A DNA stretch of 14,951 nt from Promethearchaeota archaeon (lineage in GTDB: Archaea; Asgardarchaeota; Lokiarchaeia; Sigynarchaeales; SOKP01): assembly GCA_016839655.1 (NCBI GenBank), contig JAEOTW010000008.1:1-14951 (forward strand). Direction: 5' to 3'. The position numbers and the translations under genes are program-made. Of the stretch, positions 6,955 through 12,931 are shown one piece after another (position 1 is the stretch's first letter; each line of letters opens with the position of its first letter). Under the pieces are notes generated by a model, which saw only the letters and a program-made list of their open reading frames with translations, made no database searches and had not been told where the DNA came from.

Positions 6955-7323
6955 ATGTATTGTCCAAAATGTAAGATGAATGTGTATACAAAACCTAACC
7001 AATTTAACATTGGTTTAGCAATTATTTTAGCTATATTCACAGGTGGTATTGGTTTATTAATCTATGTTGCTGTTTACTTAGATAAATCACAAAAGCCACG
7101 TTGTATTCACTGTGATTCAATTTGTTATGAAAAGAAAGAGGAAAATCAACCAAGCTCAAATTATCAATTAGTGAGTACCCCAACTCCTTCACAGAATGAA
7201 AATGTTACTGTAAAATCACAGCAGGTCAATGAAAAACCAGGTTTTTGCTTCAATTGTGGATCTGAGATAGATGTTAGTGCGAGTGCCAAGTTTTGTGCAC
7301 TGTGTGGAACCTCAATTCAATAA
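6955..7323 (+). CDS. LITAF-like split zinc ribbon with membrane hairpin plus C-terminal zinc ribbon (paralogue 3)
   Basis: A 122-residue protein, closest to paralogue 2. Half-ribbons C3/C6 (YCPKC) and C50/C53 (RCIHC) flank a hydrophobic stretch at about 19-43 with the shared IFTGGIGLLIY sequence, spaced 43 residues apart. A Ser/Pro/Gln/Asn-rich linker (about 60-93) follows, then a complete zinc ribbon (C98, C101, C114, C117). The ATG is supported by GGAGTGAT at 6941-6948, a near-perfect Shine-Dalgarno, unlike the two upstream paralogues. Shared core and divergent linkers point to tandem duplication followed by linker drift. The gene converges on aroE with T-rich DNA between them. Function is unknown. 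Confidence 0.78.
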   Translation: MYCPKCKMNVYTKPNQFNIGLAIILAIFTGGIGLLIYVAVYLDKSQKPRCIHCDSICYEKKEENQPSSNYQLVSTPTPSQNENVTVKSQQVNEKPGFCFNCGSEIDVSASAKFCALCGTSIQ

Positions 7324-7330
7324 CTATTTA

Positions 7331-7358
7331 TAAATTTTTATTCTTTTTTATTTTTTAA
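7331..7358 (+). terminator. T-rich terminator between convergent genes
   Basis: Long thymine runs broken by single A or C begin a few bases after the stop of paralogue 3 at 7323 and end just before the aroE stop at 7365. This is typical of archaeal U-tract termination for the plus-strand genes. Confidence 0.5.
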
Positions 7359-7364
7359 ACTTAA

Positions 7365-8249
7365 TTATTCTTTTTGTCCAAGAAATTCAATAATTTTCTT
7401 CTTCATTAAACTAACAGTTGGTTTTTTATGTGTCCACCATTCAAATGCAGAAGCTCCTTGATAAACTAACATATCTAAACCACTTAGTGTTTCACATCCT
7501 TTATCGGCAGCATCTTTTATTAATTTTGTTTCTAATGGATTATAAACCAAATCAAAAACGACTAATTCATTATGTAAAAATTCTGCAGATATTGGGGATA
7601 GACTAATATTTGGATACATTCCAACAGGAGTAGTATTGATTAATATATCTGCTTTTTTCGTTTCTTCTTTCAAGACATTGCTTATCAATTTCTTTGGTTC
7701 AGCCATTATCCCAAAGCTCTGTTTCAATTCAGTTGTAAGTTTTTCTGCTCTTTTTTCAGTTCTGTTTGCTATAACAATTTTATTTGCATCTTCAGCTAAA
7801 GTATAACTCAATGCTCTTGCTGCTCCACCAGAGCCCAATATTAATATATTTTTACCAGAAATACTATAACCTGCATTCATTATTGCTCTTTTACCACCCA
7901 CTGCATCTGTATTTCTACCAGTTAAATGTCCTTCATCATTTCTTATTGTATTTATGGCACCAATTTTTTGTGCTATAGGATCAATTTCATCTAAATATTT
8001 AATGATTTTTTGTTTGAAAGGGATAGTTATGTTAATTCCTTTAATATCAAGAGTTTTAAATGCCTTTATGGCATGTTTCAAGTTATCTGGATAAACATTG
8101 AAAGCTAAATAAATATAATCTAGGTTTAATTCTTGGATGGCAGCATTATGCATTATCGGACTCATCGAATGTTCAATTGGGTACCCAATTATACATAATA
8201 CTTTTGTACGAGCTGTAATAACAGTATTTTCTTCCATTTTAGATAACAT
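7365..8249 (-). CDS. aroE: Shikimate dehydrogenase (NADP-dependent)
   Basis: AroE reduces 3-dehydroshikimate to shikimate with NADPH, step 4 of the chorismate pathway. The substrate-binding HSMSP motif is at 27-31. The catalytic lysine is K79 in NITIPFK, where the common NVTxPHK has histidine but here has phenylalanine; GAINT is at 97-101, and RNTD at 112-115 supplies the catalytic aspartate D115. The Rossmann loop is GSGGAAR at 139-145 with NRT at 162-164 (NADP phosphate binding), then NTTPVGM (205-211) and GLDMLVYQG (257-265). At 294 residues it is a full-length enzyme with a slightly long N-terminus; M5 at 8237 is an alternative start. The upstream hexapeptide-repeat gene ends 12 bases before it on the same strand, so they are probably co-transcribed. 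A shikimate kinase gene lies about 1.3 kb away on the other strand. Confidence 0.95.
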   Translation of the reverse strand: MLSKMEENTVITARTKVLCIIGYPIEHSMSPIMHNAAIQELNLDYIYLAFNVYPDNLKHAIKAFKTLDIKGINITIPFKQKIIKYLDEIDPIAQKIGAINTIRNDEGHLTGRNTDAVGGKRAIMNAGYSISGKNILILGSGGAARALSYTLAEDANKIVIANRTEKRAEKLTTELKQSFGIMAEPKKLISNVLKEETKKADILINTTPVGMYPNISLSPISAEFLHNELVVFDLVYNPLETKLIKDAADKGCETLSGLDMLVYQGASAFEWWTHKKPTVSLMKKKIIEFLGQKE

Positions 8250-8261
8250 AGATTTTTTATC

Positions 8262-8888
8262 TTAATTAATGATCTCGTCATCAAAATGACTTTCAAATTC
8301 TCTTGATCTTACCTGTGTTGCTTGTCTATATCTCTCAAAGCGATCTTCCCATTTAGCATCAATATTAAATGCCACTTTTGCAAATTCAATGGATTGAATA
8401 GCTTTAGCTAATACTTCTTGATCTTTTGGCCGATAAATTTTGATAGGATCTCCAATAGCAATGTTATTTGGAGGAATAAAAGAATTAGCTGGTACTAATG
8501 TATTTGCATGGACAAAGGCTCCAACCGCAACTGCAGCACCAGACTGAATAATAGCTCCTTGTAATATTGTAGCACCTGTAGCTATATATGAATTAGATTC
8601 AACTTTACAGCCAATGAGAGTTGATTGTGGTGAAACAAATACATGATCACCAATAATTACCGAATATTCACGATTTCCAGAAGCAGTAGCTCTTAGAACA
8701 GCATTTTCACATATTATCGAACATTCTCCAATATCAATCTCCGAGCCCTCGGAATCAAGAACAGAACCATACATAATTCTTGAATCTTTTCCAATTGAGA
8801 CTTTTCCTATGACAGTAGCTGTAGGTGCTATAAATACAGAAGAATCATATTTAGGTTCGAAACCGCGATGTTTTATTATAATTCTCAT
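8262..8888 (-). CDS. Left-handed beta-helix (hexapeptide repeat) protein, gamma-carbonic-anhydrase-like
   Basis: A 208-residue protein. Residues about 15-135 form imperfect hexapeptide repeats ([LIV]GxxxxI pattern, for example APTATVIGKVSIGKDSRI and ATGATILQGAIIQSGAAV), followed by GDPIK (146-150) and a C-terminal helix, as in the YrdA/PaaY/gamma carbonic anhydrase group. In active gamma enzymes two zinc histidines lie in a GHxAxLHG-like segment. The matching stretch here reads SPQSTLIG (86-93), so those ligands are missing, and a zinc-dependent carbonic anhydrase activity is doubtful. An acyltransferase or structural role is possible. AAGGTGA directly precedes the ATG, a strong but unusually close Shine-Dalgarno. 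It is the first gene of an apparent operon with aroE. It forms a trimer if it behaves like its family. Confidence 0.8.
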   Translation of the reverse strand: MRIIIKHRGFEPKYDSSVFIAPTATVIGKVSIGKDSRIMYGSVLDSEGSEIDIGECSIICENAVLRATASGNREYSVIIGDHVFVSPQSTLIGCKVESNSYIATGATILQGAIIQSGAAVAVGAFVHANTLVPANSFIPPNNIAIGDPIKIYRPKDQEVLAKAIQSIEFAKVAFNIDAKWEDRFERYRQATQVRSREFESHFDDEIIN

Positions 8889-8991
8889 TCACCTTATATT
8901 ATATTCAATGAAATTTGATTATTTACTAATCCTTTATTATTTAATAGTTTTATAGGAAAAAGTGAGATTATTTAATTTTCAATTATTTAAT

Positions 8992-9555
8992 ATGCTTAAG
9001 ATGAAAAAAATAATCCTTAGCCCAAAAATCTCTACTTTTCCTATGCCTGTAGCAGTTATTTCTGTAGGTAAAGAAGAAGAAGCAAACTTAATAACCTTAG
9101 CGTATGTAGGAAAGGTTTGCCACAATCCGCCTATTATTGCTATTTCTATACGACCTAATCGACACTCTTATCAGTTAATTGAAAAGCATGGTGAGTTTGT
9201 AATTAATTATCCTACTATTGAACAATTAAAAGAAACTGATTATATTGGTACACGTTCGGGAAGAGATGTCAATAAATGGAAACACTTGAATTTAACTAAA
9301 GAAAAAGCTTCATTAGTGGAAGTTCCAATGATAAAAGAATTTCCATGGAATATGGAATGTAAAGTAATAAAAAAAGTAGAACTTGGATCCCATGTGTGTT
9401 TTTTTGGTAATGTGGTTGCTACACATTCTGACCCTAATTATGTGCAAAATGAATCTTTAAATCCAGAAGAATTTAATTTTCCAGCATATATAGCCGGTAA
9501 TTACCTCCAACTAAAAAAAGGAACTATCGCAAGGCATGGATTTACAGAAGATTAA
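8992..9555 (+). CDS. Flavin reductase-like FMN-binding split-barrel protein (flavoredoxin family)
   Basis: About 187 residues with the order typical of flavin reductase-like proteins: an N-terminal strand (ISTFPMPVAVISVG), NLITLAYVGKVCHNPPIIAISI, RHSYQLIEKHGEFVINYP, an FMN-contacting middle part (TDYIGTRSGRDVNKW), then FPWNMECKV with GSHVCFFGNVVATH. Archaeal members bind FMN and pass electrons between donors and partner proteins; the partner is unknown. The reading frame is open back to a GTG at 8962, but family members begin a few residues before the LSPK segment, so ATG at 8992 or 9001 is more likely; I use 8992. A TATA-like TTTATAGG at about 8949-8956 fits this choice. It ends 27 bases before the shikimate kinase start. 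Confidence 0.85.
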   Translation: MLKMKKIILSPKISTFPMPVAVISVGKEEEANLITLAYVGKVCHNPPIIAISIRPNRHSYQLIEKHGEFVINYPTIEQLKETDYIGTRSGRDVNKWKHLNLTKEKASLVEVPMIKEFPWNMECKVIKKVELGSHVCFFGNVVATHSDPNYVQNESLNPEEFNFPAYIAGNYLQLKKGTIARHGFTED

Positions 9556-9565
9556 TTTATATAAA
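9556..9565 (+). promoter_or_regulatory. TATA-like box for shikimate kinase
   Basis: TTTATATAAA begins directly after the preceding stop codon (9553-9555). It is centred about 23 bases before the ATG at 9583, close to leaderless spacing, so aroK may be transcribed on its own as well as from upstream. Confidence 0.42.
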
Positions 9566-9582
9566 TTTTGAATTTATTTAAT

Positions 9583-10116
9583 ATGTCTAAAGATTCTATT
9601 GCCCTTATTGGTTTTATGGCAACAGGGAAGACGACTGTTGGCAAAGCTTTAGTGAAACGTCTTGGAAATCAGTATAAATTTTTAGAAATGGATCAGCTTA
9701 TAATTCATGAAGTGGGTAAATCAATTCCTGAGATCTTTACTGAAAATGGAGAAGAAAAATTTAGAGAGTATGAGATTTCTGTATGTGAAGAAGTTTCAAA
9801 ATTGAATAAGGTAGTTATCTCATGTGGAGGTGGAGTTGTAATAAATCCAGAAAATATTGAAAATTTAAGAAAGAATTGTCATATTATATTATTAACTGCC
9901 TCCATTGAAGAGATTTTCAATCGTATCATGAAAGATGGAAAAAAATCCCGACCTTTAATAAAAAAGGAAGATTCCCTTGAAGAGATGAAGAAACTTTTGA
10001 TTGAAAGACAACCCCTATATGAATTTGCTGCAGACTTTATTATTAATACTTCAGAGAAGAAAATTAATGAAATAGTAGATATGTGTCTTATTTTTTACAA
10101 CCAAGTTAAAGTATAG
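9583..10116 (+). CDS. aroK: Shikimate kinase, bacterial P-loop (AroK/AroL) type
   Basis: A 177-residue P-loop kinase that phosphorylates shikimate at the 3-hydroxyl with ATP, the step after AroE. Seen in order: Walker A GFMATGKTT (10-18), EMDQLI with D37, GEEKFREYE with substrate-binding R61, the GGG shikimate loop at 82-84 (SCGGGVV), SRPLI with LID R123, and ERQPLY with R142 (adenine/phosphate side). These belong to the bacterial/plant shikimate kinase family. Many archaea instead use an unrelated GHMP-type kinase, which is longer and lacks this loop, so this copy may have been acquired from bacteria. I chose ATG at 9583 over a TTG at 9568 because the P-loop then lies at the normal distance and a TATA box is well placed. 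Confidence 0.93.
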   Translation: MSKDSIALIGFMATGKTTVGKALVKRLGNQYKFLEMDQLIIHEVGKSIPEIFTENGEEKFREYEISVCEEVSKLNKVVISCGGGVVINPENIENLRKNCHIILLTASIEEIFNRIMKDGKKSRPLIKKEDSLEEMKKLLIERQPLYEFAADFIINTSEKKINEIVDMCLIFYNQVKV

Positions 10117-10402
10117 GTAAGAAAATAAGATTTATTATTAATAAAACAGCATTACTTTGAATGATAATTATTGAAAATACTAAGAAAGTAGTGTTTAATA
10201 TAACTATAATAATATAGAGATATTCAAAAAATGTTCTTTTCTTTGTATTTGATGCCAATTTTCATTCAGTTATTAAATACAATAAAATACGAAATAAAAT
10301 TCTTCTATTTGAGAGGTTGCTATAAAAACCTATTTAAAAACCTAAATTTAAATTTATCAACTCTACTAAATATTCATAATAATTATAACAGAGTTTAAGA
10401 TT
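10117..10402. other. AT-rich intergenic region, no convincing gene
   Basis: 286 bases of very AT-rich sequence. It holds a ten-base direct repeat TAAAAACCTA (first copy near 10323, second near 10334). A weak TATA-like AATTATAAC near 10380-10388 lies ahead of the small zinc-ribbon gene. One 55-codon open frame (10231-10398) was considered and rejected. Confidence 0.5.
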
Positions 10403-10602
10403 ATGACTGAATACAAACGAGTTAAATGCCCACAGTGTGGCAATGAGAATCCACGAAAGCTTCATGAAGAACCGGACAAAAATAATGTGCTATATTACAG
10501 TATTGGTAAAGCTATTTCAGCTTATCGCTGAAGCAGGGCACTCCGGTTTATGCAAAAAGTATGAAGTGCGGGGATTGCGGGAATCTTTTTAAAAAAAATT
10601 AA
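10403..10602 (+). CDS. Small paired-CxxC zinc-ribbon protein, interrupted (putative 29-base intron or frameshift)
   Basis: Reading from ATG 10403 gives MTEYKRVKCPQCGNENP and continues in a protein-like way to VLYYS, then runs into TGA at 10529-10531. The matching second half, QGTPVYAKSMKCGDCGNLFK, lies in another frame and ends at TAA 10600-10602. The two CxxC pairs (CPQC and CGDC) would complete one zinc ribbon. Removing 10504-10532 joins them in frame (AGT ATG CAG GGC) as a 56-residue protein with C9, C12, C46 and C49. The region is visibly less AT-rich than its flanks, as expected of coding sequence. Alternatives are a single-base deletion (which would give about 66 residues), a pseudogene, or an assembly error. 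Function is unknown; small ribbons of this kind are common in archaea. The confidence refers to this being a real gene that is interrupted. Confidence 0.65.
10504..10532 (+). other. Putative 29-base BHB-type (tRNA endonuclease) intron
   Basis: The segment folds into its own hairpin: GGTAA (10505-10509) pairs with TTATC (10522-10526) with one G-U, and after a bulged A, GCT (10511-10513) pairs with AGC (10519-10521) around a five-base loop. A four-base helix joins CAGT (10498-10501, left exon) to GCTG (10527-10530). The bases between these helices are exactly three on each side, ATT (10502-10504) and AAG (10531-10533), and the frame-restoring cut points fall after the second base of each. That is the rule for archaeal bulge-helix-bulge splicing. 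The outer side opens into an internal loop before GTGCT/GGCAC (10487-10491 with 10537-10541) and GAACCGGA/TCCGGTTT (10469-10476 with 10542-10549). Splicing itself is inferred. Confidence 0.5.
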
Positions 10603-10616
10603 ATTAATTAACAAAA

Positions 10617-10634
10617 TTTTTTCTTTATTTTTAT
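10617..10634 (+). terminator. T-rich run after the small zinc-ribbon gene
   Basis: Two thymine blocks begin about 15 bases past the TAA at 10602 and could end the plus-strand transcript. Confidence 0.35.
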
Positions 10635-10654
10635 TAAAAATAATTCAGTAAATT

Positions 10655-10665
10655 AAAAAAAAAAA
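10655..10665 (-). terminator. Poly-T terminator after the AOR gene
   Basis: On the minus strand eleven consecutive thymines start about 25 bases after the AOR stop codon (10691-10693), a good archaeal U-tract terminator for the redox cluster. Confidence 0.5.
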
Positions 10666-10690
10666 GAATTTATCTCATTAGTTATAAATT

Positions 10691-12610
10691 TCATTCAATT
10701 AAGCGTCCTACCTTAGCTAGTTTTTCAGCTACATCAGTTAATTCTAATTTTTCTAAAATTTCTCGGGTTTGCCATCCTGTCTTTTTATCCCATCCATGGA
10801 GCTCATAAAATTTATCTAACATTGAATTGTACTTACCGAGATCTAATTTCTCACCTTTGTGGGGTCCAGAAAGGATTGGATCCTCAAAGAATCTTCGATG
10901 GGGTAAATCATCCTTTCGTGTGAATCCCACATGTAACGTGTTAAACGCTTTTTCCAAATTATATGATTTCTGCCCAAGCAGCATGAACTGCTCTTCGTTT
11001 AAATCGGTTCCAAGTGCTAAATTTGTTAAATCAACATAATCGGAGGGTTCAAGTGCGTATACACCAGACCAAGTTCCAACGTATACACAAATTCCTATAA
11101 TGTCTTCAATTTCTTTTGAACGCAACTCCCAGAACACCATTGGTGGTTGATCTTCGTAGGAATATGGATCAAATTTCGATTCTTTTGGCCCAAATGCGAC
11201 GGGTACGTTTAGACTTCCTCTCATATGACGGCCTGCTATAGGAGATGTCGCGCACGCAAGAGACCATCCTTTTGCGAGCCTATAAGGATCAAGAGTATCT
11301 TGATTTTTCTGGTGGATAGCAAATCGTTCTGAGCCTTTTCCAAGTTTTTTTGCGGCTTCCACCACTCCATCTGCGAGAAAATCGCCAAAACCTTTACGGA
11401 AAGCGATTTTTTCTTGTAGTTCCAACATTGCTTCTGTATTTCCCCATACCAATTCTAAACCGTCAGTATCCGCTTTTGTTAGTAGTCCTTTCTCGTATGC
11501 TTCAAATGCCCACGACATCACAACAGAAGAATTATCTCCGTCCAAGCCTAACTGATTAGCACGAAGGTGGTATTTTAACGACGCATCTGGTTCAGTAACA
11601 TCCATTTTACCTGACCACATTACTGAATTTATCCAATATCCTAGACCCTTCGCACCTTTATATTTTCCTTCACCTATCTCTGAATATGGTTGACACCCCA
11701 CCGGGCAAGCATAACACGCTTGAATCTTTTTGAAAAACCTTCCGACGCCATCTTTGCCCATCATTCTCGTTCTTTTTTCACGAGACCAATGTACATCTTG
11801 GGAATTTTTTACGGTGTGCATCATTTCCCAAAGTTCATCGAATTGTTTAGTATCGTTATAGACTAATCCTCCAAGAGTTTTCTTCCTGAATAATTTAGCC
11901 ATGGGGCTACTCATGATTTTTTGATAAGCTTCATATGCTCTTTCAACAAATTCCTCCGGAAAAGCGACTCTTACCTCTTGATGCCCTCGAACGACAATAG
12001 CTTTAATCTTTTTATCTCCCATTACACATCCAACACCCGACCCTCCCGCGGCTCTACCACAATCTACTATTACTCCGGACCCATGGACAAGATTTTCACC
12101 AGCGGGACCTATGGAAGCAACTTCAATTTTATTATCATTAAGTTCAGTCTTAAGGAGTTTTTCCGTTTCATATGTTGTTTTACCCCATAAATGACTAGCA
12201 TCCCGGATTTCAGTTTTTCCATCTTCTATAAAGAGATATATTGGTTTTTCTGTCTTTCCAGAAATCACAATTTGATCAAAGCCCGCAAATTTCAATTCAG
12301 GACTGAAATGACCCCCAAAATTGGAGGAACCTTTACCGTTATTGAAGACGTTTAAAGTATCGATATTCATCCGGTTTGAGGCGGGAAGAATTGTGCCAAC
12401 GAGAGCTCCAGCACCAAAAATAAGATAATTTTCTGGGTCGGACCATTTTGTATTGGTTTCTATTTCGTTTAGAAGAATCCAACTACTTATCGCTCTTCCC
12501 CCTATCCATCTTTCTGCATATTTGTTATCTTCAACTTTAACTGTATCGTTGCTTAAGTTTATTCTAAGGATCTTTCCGGTAATTCCACCACGGATATTAA
12601 AGTTACTCAC
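10691..12610 (-). CDS. aor: Tungsten-type aldehyde:ferredoxin oxidoreductase (AOR family)
   Basis: At 639 residues this is full length for the AOR/FOR/GAPOR family, tungstopterin enzymes that oxidise aldehydes to acids and reduce ferredoxin. The N-terminal pterin domain shows ASNRMNID (77-84) and GSSNFGGHFSPELKFAGFD (94-112). The [4Fe-4S] ligands are C299, C302 and C306 (CYACPVGC) plus C508 (IGICVYVG). H462 in SPIAGRHMRG sits where a near-cofactor histidine is usual. The acidic E-Y-E motif I would expect near 323-327 reads LGYWI, so substrate handling may differ. GTG at 12610 is the start, preceded by GAGGAGGGTG inside the end of the ferredoxin gene, which stops one base earlier: clear translational coupling. 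The gene is richer in GC than its neighbours. The substrate is unknown. Confidence 0.94.
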   Translation of the reverse strand: MSNFNIRGGITGKILRINLSNDTVKVEDNKYAERWIGGRAISSWILLNEIETNTKWSDPENYLIFGAGALVGTILPASNRMNIDTLNVFNNGKGSSNFGGHFSPELKFAGFDQIVISGKTEKPIYLFIEDGKTEIRDASHLWGKTTYETEKLLKTELNDNKIEVASIGPAGENLVHGSGVIVDCGRAAGGSGVGCVMGDKKIKAIVVRGHQEVRVAFPEEFVERAYEAYQKIMSSPMAKLFRKKTLGGLVYNDTKQFDELWEMMHTVKNSQDVHWSREKRTRMMGKDGVGRFFKKIQACYACPVGCQPYSEIGEGKYKGAKGLGYWINSVMWSGKMDVTEPDASLKYHLRANQLGLDGDNSSVVMSWAFEAYEKGLLTKADTDGLELVWGNTEAMLELQEKIAFRKGFGDFLADGVVEAAKKLGKGSERFAIHQKNQDTLDPYRLAKGWSLACATSPIAGRHMRGSLNVPVAFGPKESKFDPYSYEDQPPMVFWELRSKEIEDIIGICVYVGTWSGVYALEPSDYVDLTNLALGTDLNEEQFMLLGQKSYNLEKAFNTLHVGFTRKDDLPHRRFFEDPILSGPHKGEKLDLGKYNSMLDKFYELHGWDKKTGWQTREILEKLELTDVAEKLAKVGRLIE

Positions 12611-12611
12611 T

Positions 12612-12866
12612 TTAGTCTACACCCTCCTCAATAGTAATTGCATTGTAAAAACAAAACTTCACACATAATGGTTGCTCTTCACTTTGACATTTATCGCATG
12701 TATCGTTCAAACTCCAAGTCCAAATCCCGTTTATGTGATCTCTTTCTACAGAAATACTTGAAATTGATGGTTGAAAAGCTTTTTTGTGATGATAAGAGCA
12801 TATTAGTTCACAAGTTTTACACGCATAGCACTTTTCGGGAAAATGCTTAATTTTAATATTATTCAT
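12612..12866 (-). CDS. Dicluster [4Fe-4S] ferredoxin subunit paired with AOR
   Basis: An 84-residue ferredoxin-like protein. Counting from an ATG three codons earlier, eight cysteines form two cluster sites: C16, C19, C22, C26 (CYACKTCELICSYHH) and C60, C63, C71, C75 (CDKCQSEEQPLCVKFC). The CKTCELxCSxHH signature with a following FxPS segment is typical of small Fe-S subunits encoded beside WOR/AOR-type oxidoreductases. It most likely carries electrons from the AOR cofactor to a partner such as the Hdr-like proteins encoded upstream. The stop is one base from the AOR start. I prefer ATG 12866 to ATG 12875 because AGGATGG then lies at normal spacing; for 12875 it would touch the start codon. 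Confidence 0.88.
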   Translation of the reverse strand: MNNIKIKHFPEKCYACKTCELICSYHHKKAFQPSISSISVERDHINGIWTWSLNDTCDKCQSEEQPLCVKFCFYNAITIEEGVD

Positions 12867-12931
12867 CTTTTCCATCCTAATTATTTTAACATTATTTCTT
12901 CTTTAAAATAAAATATTTTCTTGATAAAATT

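Noticed and set aside
8262..8888. Calling the hexapeptide-repeat protein an active carbonic anhydrase
   Set aside because: The histidines expected to bind zinc are not present in the matching segment.
10231..10398. A 55-codon open reading frame starting with ATG in the gap before the small zinc-ribbon gene
   Set aside because: Its composition (Leu, Asn, Phe, Ile, Tyr) is what random AT-rich DNA gives. It has no Shine-Dalgarno or motif and covers the likely promoter of the next gene.
10511..10533. Alternative hairpin TTCAGC/GCTGAA with a five-base loop spanning the TGA, read as a terminator
   Set aside because: It is not followed by a T-run, lies inside coding sequence, and competes with the longer intron fold.
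10505..10535. Programmed -1 ribosomal frameshift joining the two zinc-ribbon halves
   Set aside because: No slippery heptamer precedes the TGA at 10529. The shift would have to occur exactly where a bulge-helix-bulge fold explains the interruption better.
10469..10549. Possible tRNA or structured ncRNA, because GAACCGGA and TCCGGTTT could form an acceptor-like stem
   Set aside because: There is no T-loop (TTCRA) or D-arm, and the flanking sequence reads as a convincing zinc-ribbon protein. The CCGG core is self-complementary, which raises the odds of chance pairing. The stem fits better as part of the intron fold.
11921..12850. Plus-strand open frames across the AOR and ferredoxin genes, and similar ones at 115-339, 992-1351 and 2734-2985
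   Set aside because: They overlap well-supported genes on the other strand or frame and show no recognisable motifs.
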